Part shown: positions 13,938-21,904 of the stretch, piece after piece
How the letters are laid out: each line of letters begins with the position of its first letter
Position numbering within the stretch: the first letter of the stretch is position 1
Source: a virus
Strand: one strand, 5' to 3'
Length of the DNA: 37,878 nt
Virus record (IMG/VR): IMGVR_UViG_3300044641_004325
Span: 1-37,878 of that record
Notes under the pieces: generated by a model
What the model saw: the letters and a program-made list of their open reading frames with translations, nothing else
What the model was told of the DNA's origin: nothing
Databases searched by the model: none
Translations under genes and position numbers: made by a program

Positions 13938-14095
13938 GGCTCGCTCTCCACCTTCTGCGCGGCGAGGAGCTGCTCGTCGGCCTGCGCCTTGATTTTGACG
14001 GCGAGCGGGAACACGCCGGACTTGGTCGGCAGCTCGCCGAAGACGTCAAGGATGCCTTGCACTTCGTCGCGGGTCAGTTTGAGGGTGAGTTCCAT
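13934..14095 (-). CDS. Small conserved lysis-region protein
   Basis: A 53-residue soluble protein, ATG 14095. It begins MELTLKLTRDEVQGILDVFGELPTKSGVFPLAVKI (in two parts) and ends in a charged helix. The DEVxxILxxxGELPTKS pattern recurs in small genes of phage lysis and tail regions that I recall. Function unknown. GTGA overlap with the holin-like gene argues co-translation. Confidence 0.7.
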   Translation of the reverse strand: MELTLKLTRDEVQGILDVFGELPTKSGVFPLAVKIKAQADEQLLAAQKVESEP

Positions 14096-14110
14096 GTGCG
14101 CTCCTGTGTG

Positions 14111-15205
14111 TTACGGCCCGGCATCGCGCCATGCGCCGCCGCTGTAGAAGTACAGTTTGTTGTTGGTCGTGTTGACCACGATGGGTGCCATGCCCGTGAT
14201 GGCGGTCGGCGTTCCGGTCGGCGTACCCGCGCAGGTCGGCACATACAAGAAGCCGTTGGTCGCGGTCGTGGCGAGGGCGGTCTGGATGCCAGCCACCACG
14301 CTGCCTGCGGCGGTAATTTGAAATCGCGTCGTGAAACCGCTGCCGTTGCGAAAGGTGATGTCGCCCTCTGCGCCACCCGAGTTGGCATCAAAGAACAGCC
14401 CGCCAGTTCCGGTGTGCCGCAATCCCGCAGCGGTGAAAAGGCTAACGCCTCCGGTGCCGCTGCCAAACTTTCCGCCGCCATTGACATCCAACTTTTCACC
14501 CGGCGAACTCGTCCCGATGCCGAGGTTGCCGCTGTTGTCAAGCACAACATCATCCGACCACGAAGAACCAACGCCTCGCTGGATGCGGAATGTTCCGGCA
14601 AAAGTCGCCCCCGCATCATTGATGTTGGCAACTCGGAAACCATAGAAATCTGCCGCCGAATAGCCTAAATGGATTGAGCGAGTTTGACTTCCCCCAAGGT
14701 TCCCGCTGCTGACATCCAGATTGCCGCGAGGCGATGCCGTCCCGATGCCAAGGCTGCCCGCCGAAGTGAGCCGCCAGCCCTCAACGCCGCCCACCGACGC
14801 GGCCAGCGTATCCGCAGCGGGGAACCAGAGGCCGGTGTTCACATCGCCGAACGCGGAGAGCGAGGGCGTGCCCACAGCGCCCGCCGCGAAGCGCGTCACC
14901 GCGCCGTTCGCGGTGTGCTGCTGCACCTGCGCGCCGCCCGCGACCGACCACCACTCGTTGGTGCCAGCGCGGTACAGACCAGACCCCGGCTCGTTCGTGA
15001 ACCCGAGGCCGGGCGTCGCCTGCACGCCGTCCGTCAGGCGCAGCGGCGCAAGCATGCCACCCTCGCCCGAGCGCGAGAGCGAGTCCGTCATCTCGTTGGC
15101 GATGTCGTTGAGCGTGTTGTTCGCCCAGGTGGCGTCGATCAGCGTGCCGCTGACCACCGGGTTGCCGGATACGAGGCTGAAAGTGCCGGATGCGTTGCGA
15201 GGCAT
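14111..15205 (-). CDS. Tail fibre protein
   Basis: A 364-residue protein. The N-terminal part (FSLVSGNPVVSGTLIDATWANNTLNDIANEM, in pieces, residues about 9-40) is the conserved virion-attachment region of many podovirus fibres. The middle is Gly/Ser/Thr-rich beta structure with two GIGTxSPxxxLDV repeats (about 152 and 225) typical of trimeric fibres. It ends in YFYSGGAWRDAGP. It likely binds the host surface. No S74 domain is at its end; that domain is in the protein encoded at 18881-20683. Confidence 0.87.
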   Translation of the reverse strand: MPRNASGTFSLVSGNPVVSGTLIDATWANNTLNDIANEMTDSLSRSGEGGMLAPLRLTDGVQATPGLGFTNEPGSGLYRAGTNEWWSVAGGAQVQQHTANGAVTRFAAGAVGTPSLSAFGDVNTGLWFPAADTLAASVGGVEGWRLTSAGSLGIGTASPRGNLDVSSGNLGGSQTRSIHLGYSAADFYGFRVANINDAGATFAGTFRIQRGVGSSWSDDVVLDNSGNLGIGTSSPGEKLDVNGGGKFGSGTGGVSLFTAAGLRHTGTGGLFFDANSGGAEGDITFRNGSGFTTRFQITAAGSVVAGIQTALATTATNGFLYVPTCAGTPTGTPTAITGMAPIVVNTTNNKLYFYSGGAWRDAGP

Positions 15206-15208
15206 GGG

Positions 15209-17263
15209 TTACTCCGTCTGGGTCTGGACTGTCATCGCGCGCGCGGTGGCCGTCACGTCTTGGGCGCGCAGCTGGCCCTGCGCCTGCAAGCGGCGCAGCC
15301 GCTCGAGGAAGGCCTGCTGCGCAGCGGGGTCGTTGAAGTTGGTGAGCTGACGCGCCACCTCGGCGCGGGTCTCGGCGTTGGCCCCGGCGGTCACCTTGTC
15401 GTAGATCGAGCGCACGCCGCGCACCAGCGTCTGCGTCGGGCTGCTCGTCGCCGCATCGGTCGCCAGATCCATCGCGAGGTCGCCGGCTTCGACTGCCTTG
15501 TCCGCGGTCTGCGACCCCGAGCGCACGAACGCATTCGTCTGTGCTGCCGTGTTCTCGTCTGTGATGCGCCCGCGCAGCGCCTGGACGCGGCGGTCAGGGA
15601 CGGCCGCCTCGAGCTTGGCCCGAGCGGCGCGGCTGCCCGCCACCGAGCGCAGCACGTTCGGCTGCGAGGCCAGATCCGGCATCGAATCGACCCGCTCGCG
15701 CAGCGCCTCGATGACACCCCGGCCGTACCACTTGTTCTCGGCCGGCGTGCCGCCTGTGCGCTGCGCGATCACGTCCTGCAGGCTGTCCTTGTTGAACTCC
15801 CGCCCGCGCTCGAGCGCATCGCGCGCCTGAGCCGGACCGGCGAAGCTCGCCCGCGCCGTGGCGTACACGTCGCCGCCCGGCGCGGCGTCGGCCGCCTGCA
15901 GCAGCTGCCGCCGGGTCGCATCTGCCATGGCGCGCTCCTCGCGCGTGCCGATGACGACCGAGTCTGCGGGGCGCGGGCCCTGCTGGTACTGCGGCATCAG
16001 GATTTCGTCGAGGTTCTGCTTGACCCGGTCCACGTCGCGGAAGGTCGGCGACCGGATCAACATGCCGGAGTCGTTGTAGAGCGGGTCCACGCGCATGCCC
16101 CAGCCGCGACGGGCAGCTTCGCTGCCGCGCACGATGTCGCGCACGCGCGGTACGGCGAACGGCGCCCTGGACGCCCAGTCGTCGAGCGGCGGCAGGGAGT
16201 CGAGCCGCCCGTAGAAGGGGGCCGACTCGGTGCGCGCCTGGTTGATGAGCGCATCGGCGCGCGCGCCGGCGTTGCCGGTGCTCGTGCGCCCGACCGCCCG
16301 CTCGAGCCAGTTGATGACCCGGTCGGGCTGCGCGGCGGCGCGCGCCTGCAGGGCCTCGTCGATGATGGCGCTGCCCTCGCCGGGAAGCGTCCGCACGCCG
16401 CGTGCGAGGCGCTGCACGGGCTGACCGCCCACGTCCACGAGGCCGAGCGGCACGCCCAGCCGGCGCGACTGGTCGAGCCGAGCCGCCGCGATTTCCGGCG
16501 CGATGCCGCCCGCCTCCATGGCCTGCAGGATCTTCGCCTCTGCGGCCGTTATGGGGGCTTCTGGAGCAGCCCCGGTGTTGAGGGGCACCATGGGCGACAC
16601 GCCGCTCCTGCCGGCTCCCATCGCGTCCGAGACGCGCTTGAGGTACGGAGTGACGCGGCCGGAGATGTTCGCCGCGGACTGCATGCCGCCGCCCACGGCG
16701 CCGCCCAGCCCGAGGCCAAGCGCGGCGCCCGTGAACGCGCCCGTCGCGCGTTCTCCCGGATTTTCTGTCAGAGCGCCGGCCACCATGCCCGGCACCGCGC
16801 CGACCCTCGCGCCCTCGCGCACGGCTTGGCCGACCGTCTGCACGCTGCGCAGCGGCGCGCCGCCGCCGTAGAGCGCGTTCATCGTGAGCTGAAGGGCGCG
16901 GCCACCAGCCGCGCCGCCGGCCGCAATCGTGCCAGGGCCGGGGGCTGCGAGCGTGCCACCGAGCGTCGCCATGGCGACGGGTGTGATAGCGCCGAGGCCG
17001 GTCGCGGCGGCCGACAGGTACGGGTGCTGCGACTGGAACGCCTCACGCGCGCGGCGCTGCCGCTCGAGCGATCCGCGGTAGTCGCCGCCGGTCAGCCTTT
17101 CAGCGCCCGCCTGCAGCTCGTCCGCGCCGCCCAAGGTGATGCCTTGGTTGAACTGCTGCGCGAGGCCACTGAGCAGGCCGGGGGTAGCGGCCGCGTGCAT
17201 GCGCTTGGCCTCCTCGGGCGAGGCAGCCTCGTAGATCTGACCTTGGACGCGGTACTTCGGCAT
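15209..17263 (-). CDS. Internal virion / DNA-ejection protein candidate
   Basis: A 684-residue protein with an N-terminal YRVQGQIYEAASPEEAKRMH, then Gly/Ala-rich segments that could insert in membranes (about 85-125 and 160-205), then a long Arg/Ala-rich helical body. Its size, composition and place between the fibre gene and other tail-associated genes fit podovirus internal (ejection) proteins. I cannot name a precise family. It is 3 bp from the fibre gene. Confidence 0.7.
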   Translation of the reverse strand: MPKYRVQGQIYEAASPEEAKRMHAAATPGLLSGLAQQFNQGITLGGADELQAGAERLTGGDYRGSLERQRRAREAFQSQHPYLSAAATGLGAITPVAMATLGGTLAAPGPGTIAAGGAAGGRALQLTMNALYGGGAPLRSVQTVGQAVREGARVGAVPGMVAGALTENPGERATGAFTGAALGLGLGGAVGGGMQSAANISGRVTPYLKRVSDAMGAGRSGVSPMVPLNTGAAPEAPITAAEAKILQAMEAGGIAPEIAAARLDQSRRLGVPLGLVDVGGQPVQRLARGVRTLPGEGSAIIDEALQARAAAQPDRVINWLERAVGRTSTGNAGARADALINQARTESAPFYGRLDSLPPLDDWASRAPFAVPRVRDIVRGSEAARRGWGMRVDPLYNDSGMLIRSPTFRDVDRVKQNLDEILMPQYQQGPRPADSVVIGTREERAMADATRRQLLQAADAAPGGDVYATARASFAGPAQARDALERGREFNKDSLQDVIAQRTGGTPAENKWYGRGVIEALRERVDSMPDLASQPNVLRSVAGSRAARAKLEAAVPDRRVQALRGRITDENTAAQTNAFVRSGSQTADKAVEAGDLAMDLATDAATSSPTQTLVRGVRSIYDKVTAGANAETRAEVARQLTNFNDPAAQQAFLERLRRLQAQGQLRAQDVTATARAMTVQTQTE

Positions 17264-17271
17264 GGGCTACC

Positions 17272-18477
17272 TCACGGATACGGCACGTCGATGACGGCGT
17301 CGGCGGCGGCCTGCCCCCGGTTGCTGTAGATGTCCTGCAGCGCGGTCTCAAGGTCCGGCAGCGCGCGGTTCGCGCGAGCGCGAAGCGAGGCCATGTAGAC
17401 GTCGTAGGCTTCAATCTTCTGTTGGATAGTGCCCGGCTTGTCACCCAGAATCGGCACGAGCTCGTTGGCTTTCTGACGCGCCTCGGACTCGTTGATGCCG
17501 GCGCCCGTCGCAGCGCGAAGCAGCGCCTCGGACATCGAGGAAGCGGCTTGAACGAACATCTGCCGGTTCTCGGGCCGCGCGTTGTTGGCGAGTTCCTCGC
17601 CCCAGCCGGGGACCTTCGAGAGCGCGGACTCCTTGAGGGTAGGCGCCGAGGCAGTCGGGTCCCGCACCAAGATGTTGGCCATATTCCGCCGGGCGTTGTC
17701 CGCCTGCGCGTACCAGCCGGCGGCCTTGCGCTCATCTTCGGTCGGCTGCGCCGCCGAAATCTTCGGCAGCAGCGGGCCAGAGTAGGAAGTCGGCTGCCCG
17801 TTCTGGTCATAGGTGAACAGCACGCCCTGCCGGTTGCTACGGAAAATCGGCGCGCCCTCGGGCGTTGAGCCGATTTGAGGCGCGGGGCCTGCGCCAACCT
17901 CGCCTCCGCCCTGCATGCGAGACAAGCTGAGACGCAGCGCGCGATTGTCCGCGCGCGCCGCCGCCGCATCCGCCCGCGCCTGCTGGCGATCGGCGAGACC
18001 CATCTCGAACTGCCCGAGCTGCAGCAACCGCCCGGCCTCACGCTCGCGCCCCGCCGACGGGTCGCGCAGCACCGTGCCGTCCGGCCCGATGGTCGCCGTG
18101 CCCACCTTCATGGGGTCCTGCGCCGCCATCGCGCGCTTCAAGAACGCACCCTGCAGCGGCTCGAAGCGCCGCCCGGCCACGCTCGCCGCGATGGCATTCA
18201 GCATCGCATCCTCGCCCTGCAGCGAACGCTGCCGCGCGAAGTCCGCGGCGGCCGTGTAGTCGTCCTCGGCGCTCATCAGCTCGAGGCCACGGCGGATGTT
18301 CTCCTCGCCCGGCTGCACGCGACCAGAAAGCGCGCCGCCGGCGCTCGCCTTGCGCGTCGCGCGCGGGAGCGCACGAGGGGGCGCCACAGGCGGCGCGGCA
18401 GCCGGGGCACCCCCAGCCGCAGCCATCGCCTGCAGCCGCCGCAGCGCCTCTTCCTGCGCGTCCTCGTAGAGGCTCAC
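17272..18477 (-). CDS. Virion-associated protein of the ejection cluster
   Basis: A 401-residue protein starting GTG in GTGA overlap with the upstream gene. The N-terminus is Ala/Pro-rich (AAAPPVAPPRALPRATRKAS). The middle is helical, with a coiled-coil-like stretch FEMGLADRQQARADAAAARADNRAL (in pieces, about 157-181). The C-terminal third is helical. Likely internal or neck-associated. No enzymatic motif. Confidence 0.65.
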   Translation of the reverse strand: MSLYEDAQEEALRRLQAMAAAGGAPAAAPPVAPPRALPRATRKASAGGALSGRVQPGEENIRRGLELMSAEDDYTAAADFARQRSLQGEDAMLNAIAASVAGRRFEPLQGAFLKRAMAAQDPMKVGTATIGPDGTVLRDPSAGREREAGRLLQLGQFEMGLADRQQARADAAAARADNRALRLSLSRMQGGGEVGAGPAPQIGSTPEGAPIFRSNRQGVLFTYDQNGQPTSYSGPLLPKISAAQPTEDERKAAGWYAQADNARRNMANILVRDPTASAPTLKESALSKVPGWGEELANNARPENRQMFVQAASSMSEALLRAATGAGINESEARQKANELVPILGDKPGTIQQKIEAYDVYMASLRARANRALPDLETALQDIYSNRGQAAADAVIDVPYP

Positions 18478-18884
18478 ATCGCCCCCGAGAAGAGGTCGTC
18501 TTCCTCGCCGTAGGGCCGCTTGCCGGTCGCCGGCAGCATCGCAGCCGCAGGCGGCGTCGAGCCCTTGCCCGCCGCGCGGCGCGCGGCGACGCGGTCACGC
18601 AGCGCCTTGACGTAGTCCACGTTCTTGGCGCTCTGGTCGGTGTAGCCCTGGTCGAGCTGCTTCTGGCCGCGGTGCGCGGCGTAGGCCTGACCGACCTGCG
18701 CGAGCGCCTGCGTCCACGACGGCGCGACCACCACGCGCCCGGCCTGCTGCGCCTGCGGCGCCTGCATGCTCTGCGCGCGCAGCATGTCCACCTGCGCCTG
18801 ACGGCGCGCGAGCTTCTCCTCCTCGGGGCTCATCACACCCGCCTGCAGGAGATAGTCGAAGTACAGATCGTCGTTCATGCTCAT
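18474..18884 (-). CDS. Small Gln/Ala-rich protein of the ejection cluster
   Basis: A 136-residue helical protein, ATG 18884 in ATGA overlap with the S74 protein. LYFDYLLQAGVMSPEEEKLARRQAQVDMLRAQSMQAPQAQQ (in pieces) is followed by AHRGQKQLDQGYTDQSAKNVDYVKALR. Composition and overlaps tie it to its two neighbours as a probable minor virion or assembly protein. Function unknown. Confidence 0.65.
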   Translation of the reverse strand: MSMNDDLYFDYLLQAGVMSPEEEKLARRQAQVDMLRAQSMQAPQAQQAGRVVVAPSWTQALAQVGQAYAAHRGQKQLDQGYTDQSAKNVDYVKALRDRVAARRAAGKGSTPPAAAMLPATGKRPYGEEDDLFSGAM

Positions 18885-20683
18885 GCTGCTACCCGTCCGT
18901 AGTCCACCATCAGGTACCCGCTCGCGTGCCGCTTCACGAGGTCAGGCCGCACGGCCGCGACCTCCTGAGCGATGACGCCGCGCTGCGCGAACCCGGCCAT
19001 CTCGTACTCGTAGATGCCGACGCCCAAGTCGGCGTGCGTGCCGACGCGCTTCACCCGGCGCTTGAGCCGCCGGTCGGAAAACATGAAAGCCGTCGAGGCC
19101 AAGCTGCTCAGGCCGCCCATCGTGTTCGCCATGCCCTGCTGCTGCGCGTTGAAGGCGTCCATGCCGGCCTGGTACTGCATGTTCGCGGCGTTCAAGAGCT
19201 GCGGCGTCTCCGCGATGCCCGATGCGTTGAAGCGCGGCATCTGCGGCATGCCGACCTGCTGGCCGGTCAGGAGCGCGTTCATCTCGTTGAGCGACATGCC
19301 GCGGCGCTGCTGCTGCTCGGCGATCGCCTGCTGGCGCAGCTGGTTCATCATGTTGGCGTACTGCATGTTCTGGCCGAACTGCTGCTGCTGCGCCTGATTC
19401 ATCGCCTGCATGCGGTTGATGTCGAGGTTCTGCGCCTGATTCATCGCCTGATTGCCGAACTGACCGGCGGCGAGATCCTGCGAGAACGCCTGCTGCCCGG
19501 CGCGGTTGGCGAGGTCGGCCTGCCCCATCATCTGGCCGAAATACTGCGCCTGCGCCTCGTTGCCGAAGCGCCCCGCGCCGACATCTTGGTTGAACGCCTG
19601 CTGCGTCGCCTGATTGGCGAAGTTGCCGGCGGCGAGACCTTGGTTGAACCGCTGGTCGGCCGCCTGATTGGCGAACTGCGCCGCGCCCATGTTCTGGTTG
19701 AAGGCCTGCCCCAGCGCCTGATTGCGGAACTGGTTCGCCGCGAGACCTTGGCCGAACGCCTGATTGGCGGCCTGGTTGGCGAACTGGCCGCCCGACACGT
19801 CCTCGTTGAAGGCCTGCTGCCGCGCACCCATCTGCATGCCGAAGAGGCGCTGCGCCTCCTGACCCGCCTGCCCGAGCGCGTTGTACCGCTCGGCAGCCTG
19901 CCGGCCGCCCAAGTCGTCGAGCGCGCGCTGATAGCCGCGCGTGCCCACCTTGAAGCCGCGGTTCGAGAGGTCGGTCTCGAGCGACTGCTGCGCGAGCTGC
20001 TGCGCCGGCAGCATCGCCGTCATCAGGTCGTTCGCCACACGGTCGCGGAAGGTGTTGTCGATCTGCGGCAGCGCCGGGTTGTCGCCCGTCGCCAAGCCGC
20101 GCTGCACCTGCTCGGTGCCGGTGCCGAAAGACATGGCACCCGTGCCGGGATCGACGCCGCCCACAAGGCCGGTCTGGCCGATGCCGCGCTGCACGGAGTC
20201 CGACATGGACCCGACGCCCATCTGCGGGCCGCCGAAGTTGAAGCCCGACACCACGCCGCGCTGCCCGACGCCCGTCTGCAGCCCCGGCGTGTAGTCGGCG
20301 ATGCCCGTCTGCAGCTGCCCAGGCGTGCCCGCAGAGGTCAGCGCCGGCAGGCTGTTCCAATCGAAGGGCTGCTGGTACTCGCCCTGCACGCGGCCCATGA
20401 ACGCATTCGCAAGGTCGCTGCGGCCCTGCTGGATGCCGATCTGCGAGTCGAGGGCGTTCTGCAGGCGCGGGTCGAGGCTCGTGTTCTGCGTCCACTCGGT
20501 GACCTGCTGCCCGGTCGCCGGGTCGGTCACCGCGCGCGTCGTCCACGACTCCGAACCGAACGGCGTGTTGATGTTCGGCCGGTTGGCGAAGTTCTGCGTG
20601 TTCAGATTCTCGCGCGATGCCTGCGCCTGCGCGTTTGCCGCGCCGGTGTAGTCAGGCGGCGGCGGCGTGCGTTTGCTGCCCAT
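18881..20683 (-). CDS. Virion protein with nine 18-residue repeats and C-terminal S74 domain
   Basis: A 600-residue protein; ATG 20683 is preceded by GGAG at 7 bases, better than GTG 20689. Residues about 1-230 carry Thr/Gly/Gln-rich tracts with repeated QTGI/QTGV/QRGI elements (about 125-200). Residues 290-451 are nine tandem 18-residue repeats of the type QAFNQDVGAGRFGNEAQA. The last 70 residues resemble an S74 intramolecular chaperone: SDRRLKRRVKRVG (S536-D537, K541), IYEYE, GVIAQEVAAVRPD, YLMVDYG. S74 domains trimerise fibres and cut themselves off at Ser-Asp. Likely a rod-like trimeric virion part. Confidence 0.8.
   Translation of the reverse strand: MGSKRTPPPPDYTGAANAQAQASRENLNTQNFANRPNINTPFGSESWTTRAVTDPATGQQVTEWTQNTSLDPRLQNALDSQIGIQQGRSDLANAFMGRVQGEYQQPFDWNSLPALTSAGTPGQLQTGIADYTPGLQTGVGQRGVVSGFNFGGPQMGVGSMSDSVQRGIGQTGLVGGVDPGTGAMSFGTGTEQVQRGLATGDNPALPQIDNTFRDRVANDLMTAMLPAQQLAQQSLETDLSNRGFKVGTRGYQRALDDLGGRQAAERYNALGQAGQEAQRLFGMQMGARQQAFNEDVSGGQFANQAANQAFGQGLAANQFRNQALGQAFNQNMGAAQFANQAADQRFNQGLAAGNFANQATQQAFNQDVGAGRFGNEAQAQYFGQMMGQADLANRAGQQAFSQDLAAGQFGNQAMNQAQNLDINRMQAMNQAQQQQFGQNMQYANMMNQLRQQAIAEQQQRRGMSLNEMNALLTGQQVGMPQMPRFNASGIAETPQLLNAANMQYQAGMDAFNAQQQGMANTMGGLSSLASTAFMFSDRRLKRRVKRVGTHADLGVGIYEYEMAGFAQRGVIAQEVAAVRPDLVKRHASGYLMVDYGRVAA
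19331..19816 (-). repeat. Nine tandem 54-bp coding repeats (18 residues each)
   Basis: Units begin at residues 290, 308, 326, 344, 362, 380, 398, 416 and 434 of the 600-residue protein, with no indels. The consensus is Q-A-F-N-Q-x-x-G-A-x-x-F-x-N-Q-A-x-x. Units 1-7 are close; units 8 and 9 are degenerate, and a tenth may be recognisable. Eighteen residues equal five alpha-helical turns, so conserved Phe and Asn/Gln would form straight stripes along a continuous helix. Confidence 0.9.
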
Positions 20684-21089
20684 TCTCACTCTCCAGGTAG
20701 CGGCAGTTCTCGCGCCGCAGTTGCAGGATCACCAAGTCCCCACCCGGCGCACCGTCACGGATGCGCCCCACCTCCTCGAACCCGACGTGCTTGTCGAAGC
20801 GCAGCGCACGCTCGTTCGTGGACGGCACCATGCCGATCAGCACGTTGAGCCCCGCCACGCCGAAGGCGTAGTCGAAACAGGCGCGGAGGAGCTCGCGCGT
20901 CACCCAGTTGCCTTCGCCCGCGACGTGCATCTCGCACGACGCGCCGTTCCACGCATCGAAGCCCACCACGCCGCGGATCTTCCCCTCCGGCGAGACGTTC
21001 GCGATGCACTTGAGCCACGGCGTCGGCATGTAGCCGATGCGCTCGCAAAGCCACCGCGCAAGCAGGTCCTGATGCGCGGTCTGGATCAC
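20652..21089 (-). CDS. GNAT-family acetyltransferase, phage type
   Basis: A 145-residue protein with the GNAT fold: GVVGFDAWNGASCEMHV (beta4 region), GNWVTRELLRACFDYAFG in place of the usual acetyl-CoA loop, then VPSTNERALRFDKHVGFEEVGRIRDGAPGGDLVIL (in pieces). The N-x-x-A-L-R-F-x-x-x-x-G-F core is typical. Such genes often sit among podovirus tail genes. It may acetylate a host or virion component; the target is unknown. GTG start in GTGA overlap; its end overlaps the next gene by 32 bp. Confidence 0.85.
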   Translation of the reverse strand: MIQTAHQDLLARWLCERIGYMPTPWLKCIANVSPEGKIRGVVGFDAWNGASCEMHVAGEGNWVTRELLRACFDYAFGVAGLNVLIGMVPSTNERALRFDKHVGFEEVGRIRDGAPGGDLVILQLRRENCRYLESENGQQTHAAAA

Positions 21090-21904
21090 AGCATCGCCTC
21101 CTCGGCGCCGAAGTCGCGCATCATCAGGAAGCGCAGCAGCTCGGGGTCGAGCTGCAGTTCCGGCGCGCCCGGCGGCGGGGGCGGAACCTTCGGCTGCGCA
21201 GCCGGCACCGGCATGCCCTGCTCGGGCTCGAGGATCTGCGGCTGGTAGGGCACCGCCTCCGGCGGCAACTCCACGCCCGGTGCCGGCATCGGCTGGATGT
21301 AATCGAGCAGGTTGAAGTCAGCCATCGACGGCAGCGGCGCGTCTTGCGGCGCGGGCGCGGCAGCGGGCTCGGGGGCGAGCTCAGCGCGCTGGTTCGGTCG
21401 CATGTACTCGAGCAGCCCGAAGTCCATGTCCACAAGCGGCGGCTGCCCGCCCGGCGCGGGGGGCGAGGCCGGCTCCGTCACCGAGGGGTTCTCGGGCACC
21501 ATGCCGCCGTAGAGGTTCTGGCCGCCGGGGCGCGGCGCAAGAACATCGAACAGGTCGGGGTTGTAGCGGAAGTTCGGGTTGTAGCCGTCCGGCAGCGTCA
21601 CGCCGTCCACGAAGCCAGGCATGCCAGAGGTCTCGCGGTTGCCATCGCGCCCCCGGCGATAGCCCGGCGGCAGCCCGTCGCGCTCACCCGGCGGCGGGGT
21701 GGACTTCCTGATGTCTTGCGCAGGAGTGCTCGACGGGTCGGGAGGGCGTCGTGCCTTGGGCGATGCAGGAGGAGGACGAACAGGCATCACCAGCTCCCGA
21801 CCCGCCGAACTCATCCACGGGTAGGACAATGCCTGCGGGCCGCTCGGGGGCGCAGGCGCGTTGCTCGAAGCCGCACGCAGGGCGGCGATCTTGGACTCAG
21901 CCAT
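21086..21904 (-). CDS. Proline-rich virion-region protein with repeated short motifs
   Basis: A 272-residue, largely disordered protein; ATG 21904 overlaps the upstream stop. It is rich in Pro/Ala/Glu. Two near-identical motifs, DFGLLEYMRP (about 164-173) and DFNLLDYIQP (about 197-206), and a related C-terminal LLRFLMMRDFG stand out from the linker sequence and look like docking motifs. The gene lies between the nozzle and the acetyltransferase genes. No family recognised. Confidence 0.7.
   Translation of the reverse strand: MAESKIAALRAASSNAPAPPSGPQALSYPWMSSAGRELVMPVRPPPASPKARRPPDPSSTPAQDIRKSTPPPGERDGLPPGYRRGRDGNRETSGMPGFVDGVTLPDGYNPNFRYNPDLFDVLAPRPGGQNLYGGMVPENPSVTEPASPPAPGGQPPLVDMDFGLLEYMRPNQRAELAPEPAAAPAPQDAPLPSMADFNLLDYIQPMPAPGVELPPEAVPYQPQILEPEQGMPVPAAQPKVPPPPPGAPELQLDPELLRFLMMRDFGAEEAML

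Noticed and set aside
14111-15205. Diversity-generating retroelement acting on the tail fibre
   Set aside because: The fibre position invited the idea, but no reverse transcriptase or template repeat is present anywhere in the complete genome.
14684-17329. 881-codon open frame on the plus strand opposite the ejection-protein gene
   Set aside because: It is an antisense shadow created by high GC third positions. It lacks a ribosome-binding site and recognisable motifs, and the minus-strand gene explains the region.
19331-19816. CRISPR array
   Set aside because: The regular 54-bp periodicity is coding repeats in frame with no unique spacers between constant repeats.
18926-20848. 640-codon plus-strand open frame opposite the repeat/S74 protein
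   Set aside because: Its own repeats are just the reverse reading of the 54-bp coding repeats. The minus-strand frame has the S74 motif, an SD and gene overlaps.
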